The notes beneath the pieces were generated by a model, which saw only the letters and a program-made list of their open reading frames with translations, was not told the origin of the DNA and searched no databases. From Candidatus Bathyarchaeota archaeon (lineage in GTDB: Archaea; Thermoproteota; Bathyarchaeia; 40CM-2-53-6; RBG-13-38-9), in contig SMYQ01000048.1 of the NCBI GenBank assembly GCA_007050885.1, forward strand, positions 1 to 40,642: a stretch of DNA of 40,642 bases, in the 5' to 3' direction. The position numbers and the translations under genes are program-made. The number at the start of each line of letters is the position of its first letter. The stretch's first letter is position 1. Shown here one piece after another: positions 34,538 through 40,642 of the stretch.

Positions 34538-35815
34538 CTATATCTGTGTCTTTTTGCTTTTAATGAAAAAAGCCATCCCAGTTGCAAAGATTAATGACAA
34601 TAAACAAACCATGAATCCGAGCTCATAAGATGCCGAAGAGTATATCCTTACTCCTTCCTCCATCCTCTCCAATCCAAATACATCAAGAATATAACCAATT
34701 AACAGTTGGTACAACGCACCTCCTACGAATGGCAAGGCATTTGCAGCACCTGTTGCCGTACCCATTATCTTCAAGGGGAAGAGTGATTTTATCATTGCAA
34801 CACTGATCGGAATTACGCCAAAGAAAAATCCTAAAAAGAAAAACAAGGCATGCACCCATGTACCAATTGGAACATATCTAAATAGTGTCAAGCATAACCA
34901 TGCGGAAACATAGAGAGTTAAACCAAATAGATAGACACTCTTCCTTGATACAGCTAATCTATCTGATACTATTCCCCAGAATAGTGCTCCAATAGAGAAA
35001 CCAATAGACATCATCATGACAACGATGCTTGCTTCAACTTTGGTCAGAGCAAATATTTGCATAACAAATTGTACACCCCATAGACCTTGCAAACTGATAA
35101 ATGACCCGAAAAAGAAAAGAGGAGGAAAAGCAACTAGCCAGAAGTCTCTTGTCTTAATTGACTGCAATACTCCTGAAAATACATTCCTGTCTTTCCGATC
35201 TTCATATGATGAAACCGAATTGAGTTCATTTAGATTATTTTCATTCGTCATAGGAGTATCTATAACAACAAGCCAAATGAGACCCGTAAGTGCAAAAGTT
35301 GCAATTGCTATTGAGAAGAAAGATAACCTCCACCCTAACCCTATGACCATTAAAGCAAGGGGGGCTGAAGCTAAAAGAGCTCCAACATTACCCATTGCAA
35401 CTAGAATTCCAATAAGACTCGCAAAACTCCGAGCATTGAACCAAGATGCTATAAGTTTCGCAGTACTAAGAAAAGCTACGGAAACGCCAAATCCTATTAT
35501 TAATCGACTGAAAGCCGCATAAGATAAGCTTGGAGAAAGAGAAAATATCAAAGTACCGATCGAAGTCACTAAACAGAATATTGTTAGAGTTTTTCTAGAT
35601 CCTAATTTATCGATCAATAAACCAGCAGGAATCTGCATTAAAGCATATGGATAAAAATAAAAAGATGAGAAAATTCCTAGAGACGTTGCACTTGCAGAGA
35701 ATTCTTTCATTAAATCTTCAACGATTACTGTAATCGAAACTCTATGAAAATAGCCTACAAAGTAAAGCATCGATGCTGTAAGAAAGATAATCCATCTACG
35801 CGATAACATCAACAC
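34538..35815 (-). CDS. MFS transporter
   Basis: A 425-residue major facilitator with about 12 hydrophobic segments. The N-terminal GLLIDKLGSRKT is the RxGRR-type loop between helices 2 and 3, repeated in weaker form as GIVSDRLAVSRKS in the second half. The central loop (about residues 185-220) is hydrophilic. The sequence resembles the sugar-phosphate/nitrate-type antiporter group, but the substrate cannot be named. Alone on its strand, with the CAU tRNA 80 bases upstream. Confidence 0.85.
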   Translation of the reverse strand: MLMLSRRWIIFLTASMLYFVGYFHRVSITVIVEDLMKEFSASATSLGIFSSFYFYPYALMQIPAGLLIDKLGSRKTLTIFCLVTSIGTLIFSLSPSLSYAAFSRLIIGFGVSVAFLSTAKLIASWFNARSFASLIGILVAMGNVGALLASAPLALMVIGLGWRLSFFSIAIATFALTGLIWLVVIDTPMTNENNLNELNSVSSYEDRKDRNVFSGVLQSIKTRDFWLVAFPPLFFFGSFISLQGLWGVQFVMQIFALTKVEASIVVMMMSIGFSIGALFWGIVSDRLAVSRKSVYLFGLTLYVSAWLCLTLFRYVPIGTWVHALFFFLGFFFGVIPISVAMIKSLFPLKIMGTATGAANALPFVGGALYQLLIGYILDVFGLERMEEGVRIYSSASYELGFMVCLLSLIFATGMAFFIKSKKTQI

Positions 35816-35933
35816 TTTCTATCTACCATCTAAGTTTGAGGATAAGCGACCAACAACTTACCGGAAACATACTTGTGATTACTCTTTTGTCATTTGGTGG
35901 GCCCGGTGGGATTTGAACCCATGACCATCAGGT

Positions 35934-35945
35934 CACTCAGATTCT
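35934..35945 (-). other. CAU-tRNA intron at 37/38, 12 nt
   Basis: Central helix CTCA/TGAG is perfect, bulges TAA and TGA; outer helix is CAGG/CCTG of the anticodon stem, available only after the 30/31 intron has been removed. The loop is GAATC, so the motif is compact. Confidence 0.85.
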
Positions 35946-35952
35946 TATGAGC

Positions 35953-35966
35953 TTCGACAAGATGTT
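35953..35966 (-). other. CAU-tRNA intron at 30/31, 14 nt
   Basis: Outer helix GAG/CTC, central helix CGGC/GTCG (one G-U), 3' bulge AAG; the 5' site lies in a 10-base loop (AGA plus ACATCTT), a bulge-helix-loop form. Removal joins GCAG to G31 and creates a stem pairing with CCTG. Confidence 0.82.
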
Positions 35967-35976
35967 CTGCCGCTCT

Positions 35977-36001
35977 TTCTGTGGAGCATCTTCTGATGCC
36001 A
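35977..36001 (-). other. CAU-tRNA intron in D-loop, 25 nt
   Basis: Contains a GCATC/GATGC hairpin with AGAA loop. Removing 25 nt between GGTC and AGAGC leaves an archaeal Ile-like D-loop. The central helix is imperfect (CTGG/ACAG with one mismatch; a shifted TCTG/CAGA register pairs fully but loses A21), so the ends could shift by a base. Confidence 0.72.
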
Positions 36002-36181
36002 GACCAGACTGAGCTACGGGCCCACAGGTTTATCCAAGAATCTTGAAAGATTATAAAACATTTCTTCTCTTTAAAGTGCTTAGAAGTTTAATTAAAAACG
36101 TATTCATTCAACAAACCAAATACCTTTAATATATCACCTAAATTTTGATGCTAGAAAGCCGCCGAAAATATGTGCCGCCGT

Positions 36182-36204
36182 TTACGAAGATATTCGTAGG
36201 CGTA
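36182..36204 (+). other. tRNA-Asn intron at 8/9, 23 nt
   Basis: Central helix CGCC/GGCG perfect, bulges GTT and TAA, inner helix TACGAA/TTCGTA perfect with GATA loop. Cutting after the second bulge base joins T8 to A9. The motif uses the acceptor strand itself as one half of the central helix. Confidence 0.9.
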
Positions 36205-36225
36205 AGCTCAGTGGTAGAGCAGCGG

Positions 36226-36254
36226 ACTCAACTTGATAGAAAGTTGAGGCTGAA
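36226..36254 (+). other. tRNA-Asn intron at 30/31, 29 nt
   Basis: Central helix CAGC/GCTG perfect, bulges GGA and AAG, inner helix CTCAACTT/AAGTTGAG perfect 8 bp. Excision joins GCGG to G31 and creates the anticodon stem GCGGG/CCCGT. Confidence 0.92.
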
Positions 36255-36261
36255 GCTGTTA

Positions 36262-36283
36262 AATTCTTTCTTAAAATGCGGCA
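36262..36283 (+). other. tRNA-Asn intron at 37/38, 22 nt
   Basis: Central helix CTGT/GCGG with two G-U pairs, bulges TAA and CAA, outer helix is the anticodon stem. The stem exists only after the 30/31 intron is gone, so this one must go second. The central helix is the weakest of the three in this tRNA. Confidence 0.82.
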
Positions 36284-36487
36284 ACCCGTTGGTCGAAGGT
36301 TCGAATCCTTCCGGCGGCGCCACAACCTTTCGGCACATATTTTTTTTGTTTACTGGATAGATCAATCCAAGGTAGAACACAGAATAAGATAACATGCTTA
36401 AATTTGCATCTTCTATCGTAAAATTTCTGGAGATAAATAATTTAAAAGGCAGATTGCAGGTTCTATAGCAACTATAAGGTGAATGTA

Positions 36488-37006
36488 ATGAGTGAAGAAG
36501 TTCGCTATGCAGCCGGAGAGGCACAATTAGGAAGAATAATAGTAGGTCGAATATTACCAGGAACTGACCTATACGAAGGAATAAGCAAGATCTGTGATGA
36601 CTACAAAATCGAAAATGGCGTCATATGCCAATGTATTGGAAGTCTACGACAAGCCGTATTCAAATTTCTTATTCCTAATGATAAACTGAAATTGGGATCT
36701 GGATACGGGGAACCATACAAACTTGCTGGACCAATCGAGTTCTGTGGCGGAATGGGAATCGTCACAAAAGGTGAAGATGGATCAAGAAAGATACATTTCC
36801 ACGGACTTTTCAACCAAACAACGGTTGAAGAGGGGAAGGCAAAACCAGATTATATGCTCGGCGGCGATTTTGGAGTAGAAAAAGGACAGAACCGAATACT
36901 TGCTACAATGGATCTAACGATCCTTGAGATCAAGGGTCTAAACATAGTCCGAAAATACGATGACGAAACAGAGATACCAACAAAACTCGACTTTGAACAG
37001 ATCTAA
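36488..37006 (+). CDS. PPC/DUF296-domain protein
   Basis: A 172-residue protein with a PPC (DUF296) fold: LYEGISKICDDYKIENGVIC, then IGSLRQAVFKF, LAGPIEFCGGMGIVTK and KIHFHGLF as the conserved His-containing strand. In plants the domain is joined to AT hooks; prokaryotic members are stand-alone trimers of unknown function with a possible metal site. ATG 36488 follows AAGGTG by 6 bases; GTG 36479 in frame is less likely. It faces the liv operon. Confidence 0.85.
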   Translation: MSEEVRYAAGEAQLGRIIVGRILPGTDLYEGISKICDDYKIENGVICQCIGSLRQAVFKFLIPNDKLKLGSGYGEPYKLAGPIEFCGGMGIVTKGEDGSRKIHFHGLFNQTTVEEGKAKPDYMLGGDFGVEKGQNRILATMDLTILEIKGLNIVRKYDDETEIPTKLDFEQI

Positions 37007-37008
37007 AA

Positions 37009-37031
37009 ATTTTCCCTTTTTTTTATTATTA
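37009..37031 (+). terminator. T-rich terminator after PPC gene
   Basis: A T-rich run with eight consecutive T (TTTTCCCTTTTTTTTATT) begins just after the PPC stop. On the minus strand a TTTTTTT run around 37050-37056 would end the liv operon, so this 80-base gap is likely a shared terminator zone. Confidence 0.5.
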
Positions 37032-37087
37032 TAGATACTGACTTTTATCAAAAAAATAGAAATAATATGTGGGACGTTTTTGATTTC

Positions 37088-37795
37088 TCAGATTCCCATG
37101 TAGGCCTTTCTAAGATTTTCGTCCTGTCTTAGTTCATCACTTTTGCCTTGCATTACGATTTTTCCATTTTCTAAGACATACGCCGTATGTGAAATTTCTA
37201 ATGCTTTTTCTACTGCTTGCTCTACAACAAGGATTGGCAGAGTGTCACCTATTTTAGCCAAAGTATCCATAACCATGGTTGTGAGAACAGGACTAAGTCC
37301 TGTTGATACTTCATCCAACATTAAGAGTTTAGGTCTTGCCATTAGTGCTCTGGCGATAGCCAGCATTTGTTGCTCTCCGCCGCTTAAGGTACCTGCCCTC
37401 TGCCCAGTACGCTCTTTAAGAACCGGAAACATCGCATAAACCTCTTCAAATGACTCACTCATTTTTTCTCTGGCGTTTGGCGCAAAAGCACCCATTATAA
37501 GATTCTCTTTCACTGACATGTCAAAGAAGATACGTCTGCCTTCAGGAACCAAGGATATTCCTTGATCGGTTCTCTTGTTTGCTTTGATCTTTGTTATACT
37601 CTTATTATCGAATATTATGTCTCCAGACCATAACTTTTGAAGACCTACAATGCAGCTAAGAAACGTTGATTTTCCAGCTCCATTGGCTCCAAGCAGTGTT
37701 GTGATCCCTTTATTTTCGACATTAAGTGAGACAGACCATAGTGCCTGAATCGGCCCATATCCTGTATTCAGATCTTTAACTTCAAGTAATGCCAT
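37088..37795 (-). CDS. livF: Branched-chain amino-acid ABC transporter ATPase LivF
   Basis: A 235-residue ABC ATPase. Walker A is GANGAGKST, then the Q-loop, SLVPEGRRIFFDMSVKENLI (typical LivF), signature LSGGEQQMLAIARALMARPK and Walker B LLMLDEVSTGLSP. It energises import with LivG. It is the last gene of a five-gene operon with the order binding protein, livH, livM, livG, livF, five bases after livG. Confidence 0.93.
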   Translation of the reverse strand: MALLEVKDLNTGYGPIQALWSVSLNVENKGITTLLGANGAGKSTFLSCIVGLQKLWSGDIIFDNKSITKIKANKRTDQGISLVPEGRRIFFDMSVKENLIMGAFAPNAREKMSESFEEVYAMFPVLKERTGQRAGTLSGGEQQMLAIARALMARPKLLMLDEVSTGLSPVLTTMVMDTLAKIGDTLPILVVEQAVEKALEISHTAYVLENGKIVMQGKSDELRQDENLRKAYMGI

Positions 37796-37800
37796 CTAAT

Positions 37801-38520
37801 TCACGCTCTTCTCCCTAGATAAGCAGTTAATACCTCTTCATTTTCTGAAACTTCTTTTGGAGAACCTTCAGCTAGTTTCTTGCCCTCACTCAATACTACA
37901 ATCCTTTCTGAAACGGCCATTATAGCCCTCATCACGTGTTCAACAAGAATTATTGTCAAATTATATTCGCTTCTGATCCCACTGATCATCTTTAAGGCTT
38001 CATCTACTTCTGTATGTGTTAGGCCTGCCATTGATTCGTCTAAAAGAAGCATTTCCGGACTTAGAGCCAGGGCACGGGCAATTTCAAGTCTCCTCTTTTC
38101 GGCTAAGTTTAGCATTTCTGCCAGATCATCCTCCCTTTCAATAAGTCTGGTTGTTTTCAGAATCTGGCGACACTGTTCTCTTCCCATTTTTCCACTGAAA
38201 AGTCCACTTACTAGAACATTATCAAGTACAGTCATTTCACCGAATGGTCGGACTATTTGGAAAGTTCTACCAATACCTTTTCGAGCGATCTTGTGTGGTG
38301 AGAGATTTGTAATATTTTCTCCTTTAAATTCAATAGTACCTTCAGTAGCTGGATAGAAACCTGATATAACGTTAAACAGGGTTGTCTTTCCTGAACCGTT
38401 GGGACCGATGAGACCTAATATCTCACCTTTCTTGACTTCAACATTTACTTTATTGAGCGCTCGGAGACCTCCAAATTTCTTTGTAACATTGTTAATAGTC
38501 ATTATATTTTCTTGACTCAA
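37801..38520 (-). CDS. livG: Branched-chain amino-acid ABC transporter ATPase LivG
   Basis: A 239-residue ABC ATPase with Walker A GPNGSGKTTLFN, the LivG-typical GIGRTFQIVRPFGEMTVLDN, Walker B LLLDESMAGLTHTE and H-loop ILVEHVM. The signature region is EKRRLEIARALALSPEM, which lacks the canonical LSGGQ glycines: where LivG proteins usually read LSYGQQRRLEIARAL, this protein has LNLAEKRRLEIARAL. That deviation may matter for activity. Adjacent to livM without a gap. Confidence 0.93.
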   Translation of the reverse strand: MSQENIMTINNVTKKFGGLRALNKVNVEVKKGEILGLIGPNGSGKTTLFNVISGFYPATEGTIEFKGENITNLSPHKIARKGIGRTFQIVRPFGEMTVLDNVLVSGLFSGKMGREQCRQILKTTRLIEREDDLAEMLNLAEKRRLEIARALALSPEMLLLDESMAGLTHTEVDEALKMISGIRSEYNLTIILVEHVMRAIMAVSERIVVLSEGKKLAEGSPKEVSENEEVLTAYLGRRA

Positions 38521-39495
38521 CTATTCAAGCACCCTTCCCTTCTTTTTCAGAAATCTATTCAGCAATCCGACTATTCCTCTTGGGAAGAATAGAACCAAGA
38601 TTATCAGAATTGTTCCGAATATTATGAGGTGGAAGTATGGGAAACTTATCAGCAAATGATCTTTTACCATCCAATATAATGTAGCCCCTATCATTGGACC
38701 TATAACTGTTCCAGTACCTCCTAAAACTATTGCAACGAACATATCGACAGATCTCCCTATGAAGAAGTATTCTGGGAATGAACAAGCAAACTGCAAAGTC
38801 ACTACTCCTCCTGCTAGGCCGGCAAAGAAAGCTCCAAGAGCATACGCCAATCGTTTGTATCTCGCAGTGTTGACTCCCATCATCTCTGCCACATCTTCAT
38901 CATCCTTTATAGCTCGCAATCCATAGCCTAGTCTTGTTTTCAAAACAATGTAGGAAGTTATCACCACTGCGAAAGCAATAATCAAAAGCTGGAGATATAA
39001 TGCTTTAATATCATAAGTTGGAACCAGTCCAAGAATATATATTCCTCTTCCTTCTCCTAATTCTTTCGTGTTACATATGGTCACACGCACAGCTTCATTT
39101 ATTCCTAATGTTGCTATCGCAAAGTAATCGCCTCTTAACTTCAAAATAGGATAGCCAATAACAAGAGCAAACGCTGCGGCAAAAATTCCTGCAAAAATAA
39201 TTAACATGAATGTGGGAAGAGCAAAACCCATTGATGCTAAACTTACTGCAACAACGGAAACTGTGTATGCACCCAATCCGTAAAAGACGACGTGCCCGAA
39301 ATTAGCATATCCTGATAAACCTGTGAAAAGATTGAGGCTATAAGCGAGAATCATTAGTTCAACCATTGCATGTAGATATCCTGTTGTAGCCGTATCAGCA
39401 GTAAGGCCGAGTATACCAATTACTGTAAGAAATCCGAGACTGATTGTCAGGCTATTTATTCCTGTAAGTCCTGTTCTTAATGCTTGAATTGCCAT
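38521..39495 (-). CDS. livM: Branched-chain amino-acid ABC transporter permease LivM
   Basis: A 324-residue membrane protein with about nine to ten hydrophobic segments. GYANFGHVVFYGLGAYT is the permease N-terminal signature, YPILKLRGDYFAIATLGINE is the LivM signature, and GLRAIKDDEDVAEMMGVNTAR is the EAA-type coupling loop. It pairs with LivH to form the membrane channel. Ends next to livG. Confidence 0.93.
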   Translation of the reverse strand: MAIQALRTGLTGINSLTISLGFLTVIGILGLTADTATTGYLHAMVELMILAYSLNLFTGLSGYANFGHVVFYGLGAYTVSVVAVSLASMGFALPTFMLIIFAGIFAAAFALVIGYPILKLRGDYFAIATLGINEAVRVTICNTKELGEGRGIYILGLVPTYDIKALYLQLLIIAFAVVITSYIVLKTRLGYGLRAIKDDEDVAEMMGVNTARYKRLAYALGAFFAGLAGGVVTLQFACSFPEYFFIGRSVDMFVAIVLGGTGTVIGPMIGATLYWMVKDHLLISFPYFHLIIFGTILIILVLFFPRGIVGLLNRFLKKKGRVLE

Positions 39496-39498
39496 GGC

Positions 39499-40362
39499 TT
39501 ATTCCTTCTTCCCCATCAAACCTTGAGGTCTAATTAGAAATGTGATAATCATTATCAGATATGCTACGGCAGGACTCATATTCAGAGTCCAGTAACTTCC
39601 TACAAAGCTATGCACTGTTCCAATGATCAGTCCTGCAAACAAGCAACCTATAGGATTTCCTAAAGTTCCAAGCACGACAACAACGAATGCCATCAAAGCG
39701 TATGGGAGTCCTCCAAACGGCTCGAAAGGATACACCATAGCAAGCAATGCTCCTGCTAAAAATGTTAAGGTAACCCCAAGAGAAAATCCAAGAGTATATA
39801 CTCTGTTGACATCGACTCCCATCAAAGTCGCAGCGATCTTATCTTGTATTACAGCCCGGATAGTCCTTCCAAAGGTGGTATATTTGAAAACAGCCAGAGT
39901 TATAATTGTCGCTACAATTGCCATTACTGAGACAAAGACTCTACTTGTACTTATTGAGATCAATCCCCAACTAACGGTGGGAAAGTCTACTGGTATTGAA
40001 CGTGGATTAGGGGACCAAAGATTCAACATAGAATTTTCAAGAATACTTGCCAGTCCAAATAATACCAGTAGAGTAGTAAGCAATGGTTTACCGATTAATC
40101 TGCGTACTAAGACTTGGTATACCAATATTCCAAAAAGAAAACCTACTCCAACGCTTACGATTATTCCTGGAATCGCACTATATGGCCAATAGGTGTAGGT
40201 CCAATAGGCCACATAGGCTCCTAGCATGATCATTGCCCCGGTGGCGAAATTTATTATTCGCATTACACCGAAGATTATTGTTAAACCCATTCCGGCTAAT
40301 CCGAATAGGAAACCTATGAAGAGGCCGTTAATGATCGTCTGTGCAAACAGCTCTAGTGACAT
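39499..40362 (-). CDS. livH: Branched-chain amino-acid ABC transporter permease LivH
   Basis: A 287-residue permease: GLFIGFLFGLAGMGLTIIFG with MRIINFATGAMIMLGAYVAY at the N-terminus, then GRTIRAVIQDKIAATLMGVD as the EAA-type loop and GGLPYALMAFVVVVLGTLGN followed by PIGCLFAGLIIG. All features match LivH. It begins 48 bases after the binding-protein stop and is three bases from livM. Confidence 0.93.
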   Translation of the reverse strand: MSLELFAQTIINGLFIGFLFGLAGMGLTIIFGVMRIINFATGAMIMLGAYVAYWTYTYWPYSAIPGIIVSVGVGFLFGILVYQVLVRRLIGKPLLTTLLVLFGLASILENSMLNLWSPNPRSIPVDFPTVSWGLISISTSRVFVSVMAIVATIITLAVFKYTTFGRTIRAVIQDKIAATLMGVDVNRVYTLGFSLGVTLTFLAGALLAMVYPFEPFGGLPYALMAFVVVVLGTLGNPIGCLFAGLIIGTVHSFVGSYWTLNMSPAVAYLIMIITFLIRPQGLMGKKE

Positions 40363-40410
40363 AGCTCACACCTGCATACTTTAAACTTAAAGAATCTTTT
40401 GGTGATATCC

Positions 40411-40642
40411 TTATCTTTCCGACCAATTCTTTAGAGGGTACCAGAGTTCTTGTGCACCGGCTTCCATAGGCCATACAACGGTTTTGTCGCCATTCTGCCA
40501 TTGAACAACACCCATTTTATGACCTGTCTGCCAACCTGTTACTGGATCAACTTTGTATTTTCCGAAGAATGTTGTCATCTCCATCTCGCCAGCAATCTTC
40601 CTTATTGATTCTGAGTTTAGCGGATCATCACTTAGTTCCATA
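40411..40642 (-). CDS. C-terminal end of a Liv-type substrate-binding protein (partial)
   Basis: About 77 codons of a protein that continues beyond the right edge. The tail DDPLNSESIRKIAGEMEMTT, KVDPVTGWQTGHKMGVVQWQ and WPMEAGAQELWYPL matches the C-terminal end of ABC amino-acid binding proteins of the LivJ/K type. In archaea it is lipid-anchored or tethered outside the membrane; the signal sequence lies outside this window. It is the first gene of the liv operon. Confidence 0.8.
   Translation of the reverse strand, partial: MELSDDPLNSESIRKIAGEMEMTTFFGKYKVDPVTGWQTGHKMGVVQWQNGDKTVVWPMEAGAQELWYPLKNWSER

Larger units (their letters stand above)
35895..36023 (-). tRNA. tRNA with CAU anticodon (Ile2 or Met) with three introns, CCA encoded
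   Basis: Acceptor GGGCCCG (36023-36017) pairs with CGGGCCC, then A73 and encoded CCA (35897-35895). After removing 25, 14 and 12 nt the rest is D-stem GCTC/GAGC with AGTCTGGTCA, anticodon arm GCAGG CTCATAA CCTGA and T-arm ATGGG TTCAAAT CCCAC. The anticodon is CAU. GGGCCCG with A73 is typical of archaeal isoleucine tRNA, so this is probably tRNA-Ile2 (needing agmatidine at C34), but elongator Met is possible. G27-A43 and A49-C65 are mismatched. TATA-like TTTTATAA near 36059-36051. Confidence 0.85.
36174..36322 (+). tRNA. tRNA-Asn(GUU) with three introns, CCA encoded
   Basis: Acceptor GCCGCCG (36174-36180) pairs with CGGCGGC, followed by G73 and encoded CCA (36320-36322). G73 and this acceptor are typical of archaeal tRNA-Asn. 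Anticodon loop CTGTTAA gives GUU. Introns of 23 nt (8/9), 29 nt (30/31) and 22 nt (37/38) leave 75 nt including CCA, with D-arm GCTC/GAGC, anticodon stem GCGGG/CCCGT and T-arm GAAGG/CCTTC. TATA-like TTTAATATAT at 36126-36135. A second GCCGCCG lies 16 bases upstream. Confidence 0.93.

Noticed and set aside
35895..36023. Class II tRNA with a long variable arm (GACC TGAT GGTC hairpin)
   Set aside because: Reading it so leaves an anticodon loop without U33. Treating the segment as a 37/38 intron plus normal variable loop gives a clean CTCATAA loop and stem.
36145..36360. Open frame running through tRNA-Asn
   Set aside because: It is created by the tRNA exons and introns; no ribosome binding site or protein family resemblance.
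1..40642. CRISPR arrays, insertion sequences, prophage genes, rRNA
   Set aside because: No regularly spaced repeats, transposase or integrase motifs, phage structural genes or rRNA signatures were seen on either strand.

Overview
The window is a continuous stretch of AT-rich archaeal chromosome, densely packed and mostly on the minus strand. Diagnostic genes are TFB, the Rpc34/TFE-beta-type factor, Gar1, SRP19, ribosomal proteins S8e, S17e and L38e, a histone, Alba, an archaeosine tRNA-guanine transglycosylase, ABCE1, and the KEOPS subunit Cgi121. L38e, TFE-beta, histone plus Alba, SMC-ScpAB, and tRNAs with several introns together point to the TACK archaea. A Bathyarchaeia-like lineage is my best guess, but this is inference. 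I saw no mobile elements, CRISPR arrays or rRNA.

Layout. 1-3900: DUF362 end, UPF0216, RNase HII, THEP1 NTPase, Trm1, RlmE. 4100-7850: TFE-beta, CysRS, adenosine-specific kinase, TFB, Gar1. 8030-10810: MoeA fusion, SRP19, S8e. 10895-17600: smc-scpA-scpB, cis-prenyltransferase, coiled-coil protein. 17700-23130: zinc ribbon, RNase HI, ADP-forming acyl-CoA synthetase beta, GPN GTPase, CinA-like protein, zinc ribbon, ABCE1 and a tiny acidic protein. 23250-30830: HAD, second CinA-like protein, Cgi121, THUMP protein, presenilin-type protease, beta-CASP RNase, PAC2, archaeosine TGT. 31050-34420: Lsm, zinc ribbon, AK6/Fap7 kinase, tRNA-Glu, histone, S17e, Alba, MoaD/SAMP-like protein, L38e. 34540-40642: MFS transporter, two tRNAs, PPC-domain protein and a branched-chain amino-acid type ABC operon running off the right edge.

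The standout is RNA splicing by the bulge-helix-bulge (BHB) pathway. The RNase HII reading frame is broken inside its catalytic DEAGRG motif by exactly 25 nt. Those 25 nt fold into a BHB with a 4-bp central helix and two 3-nt bulges, and cutting at the standard bulge positions restores the canonical protein. This looks like a protein-coding archaeal intron. The three tRNA genes are also multiply interrupted: tRNA-Asn(GUU) by three introns (8/9, 30/31, 37/38), a CAU tRNA by three (D-loop, 30/31, 37/38), and tRNA-Glu(CUC) by two (D-loop, and T-loop 59/60). In the two tRNAs with a 30/31 intron, the outer helix of the 37/38 intron is the anticodon stem, which forms only after the 30/31 intron leaves, so splicing should be ordered. 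All three tRNA genes encode CCA.

Many genes carry GGAGG/GAGGTG-type ribosome binding sites; others appear leaderless. Several genes with strong or moderate sites have no AUG, GUG or UUG at the expected place, only AUA (rnhB), AUU (trm1), CUG (coiled-coil gene) or possibly AUC (gar1). Functionally the window is dominated by translation, tRNA modification, transcription initiation and chromosome maintenance, with the liv-type transporter suggesting amino-acid or peptide use.
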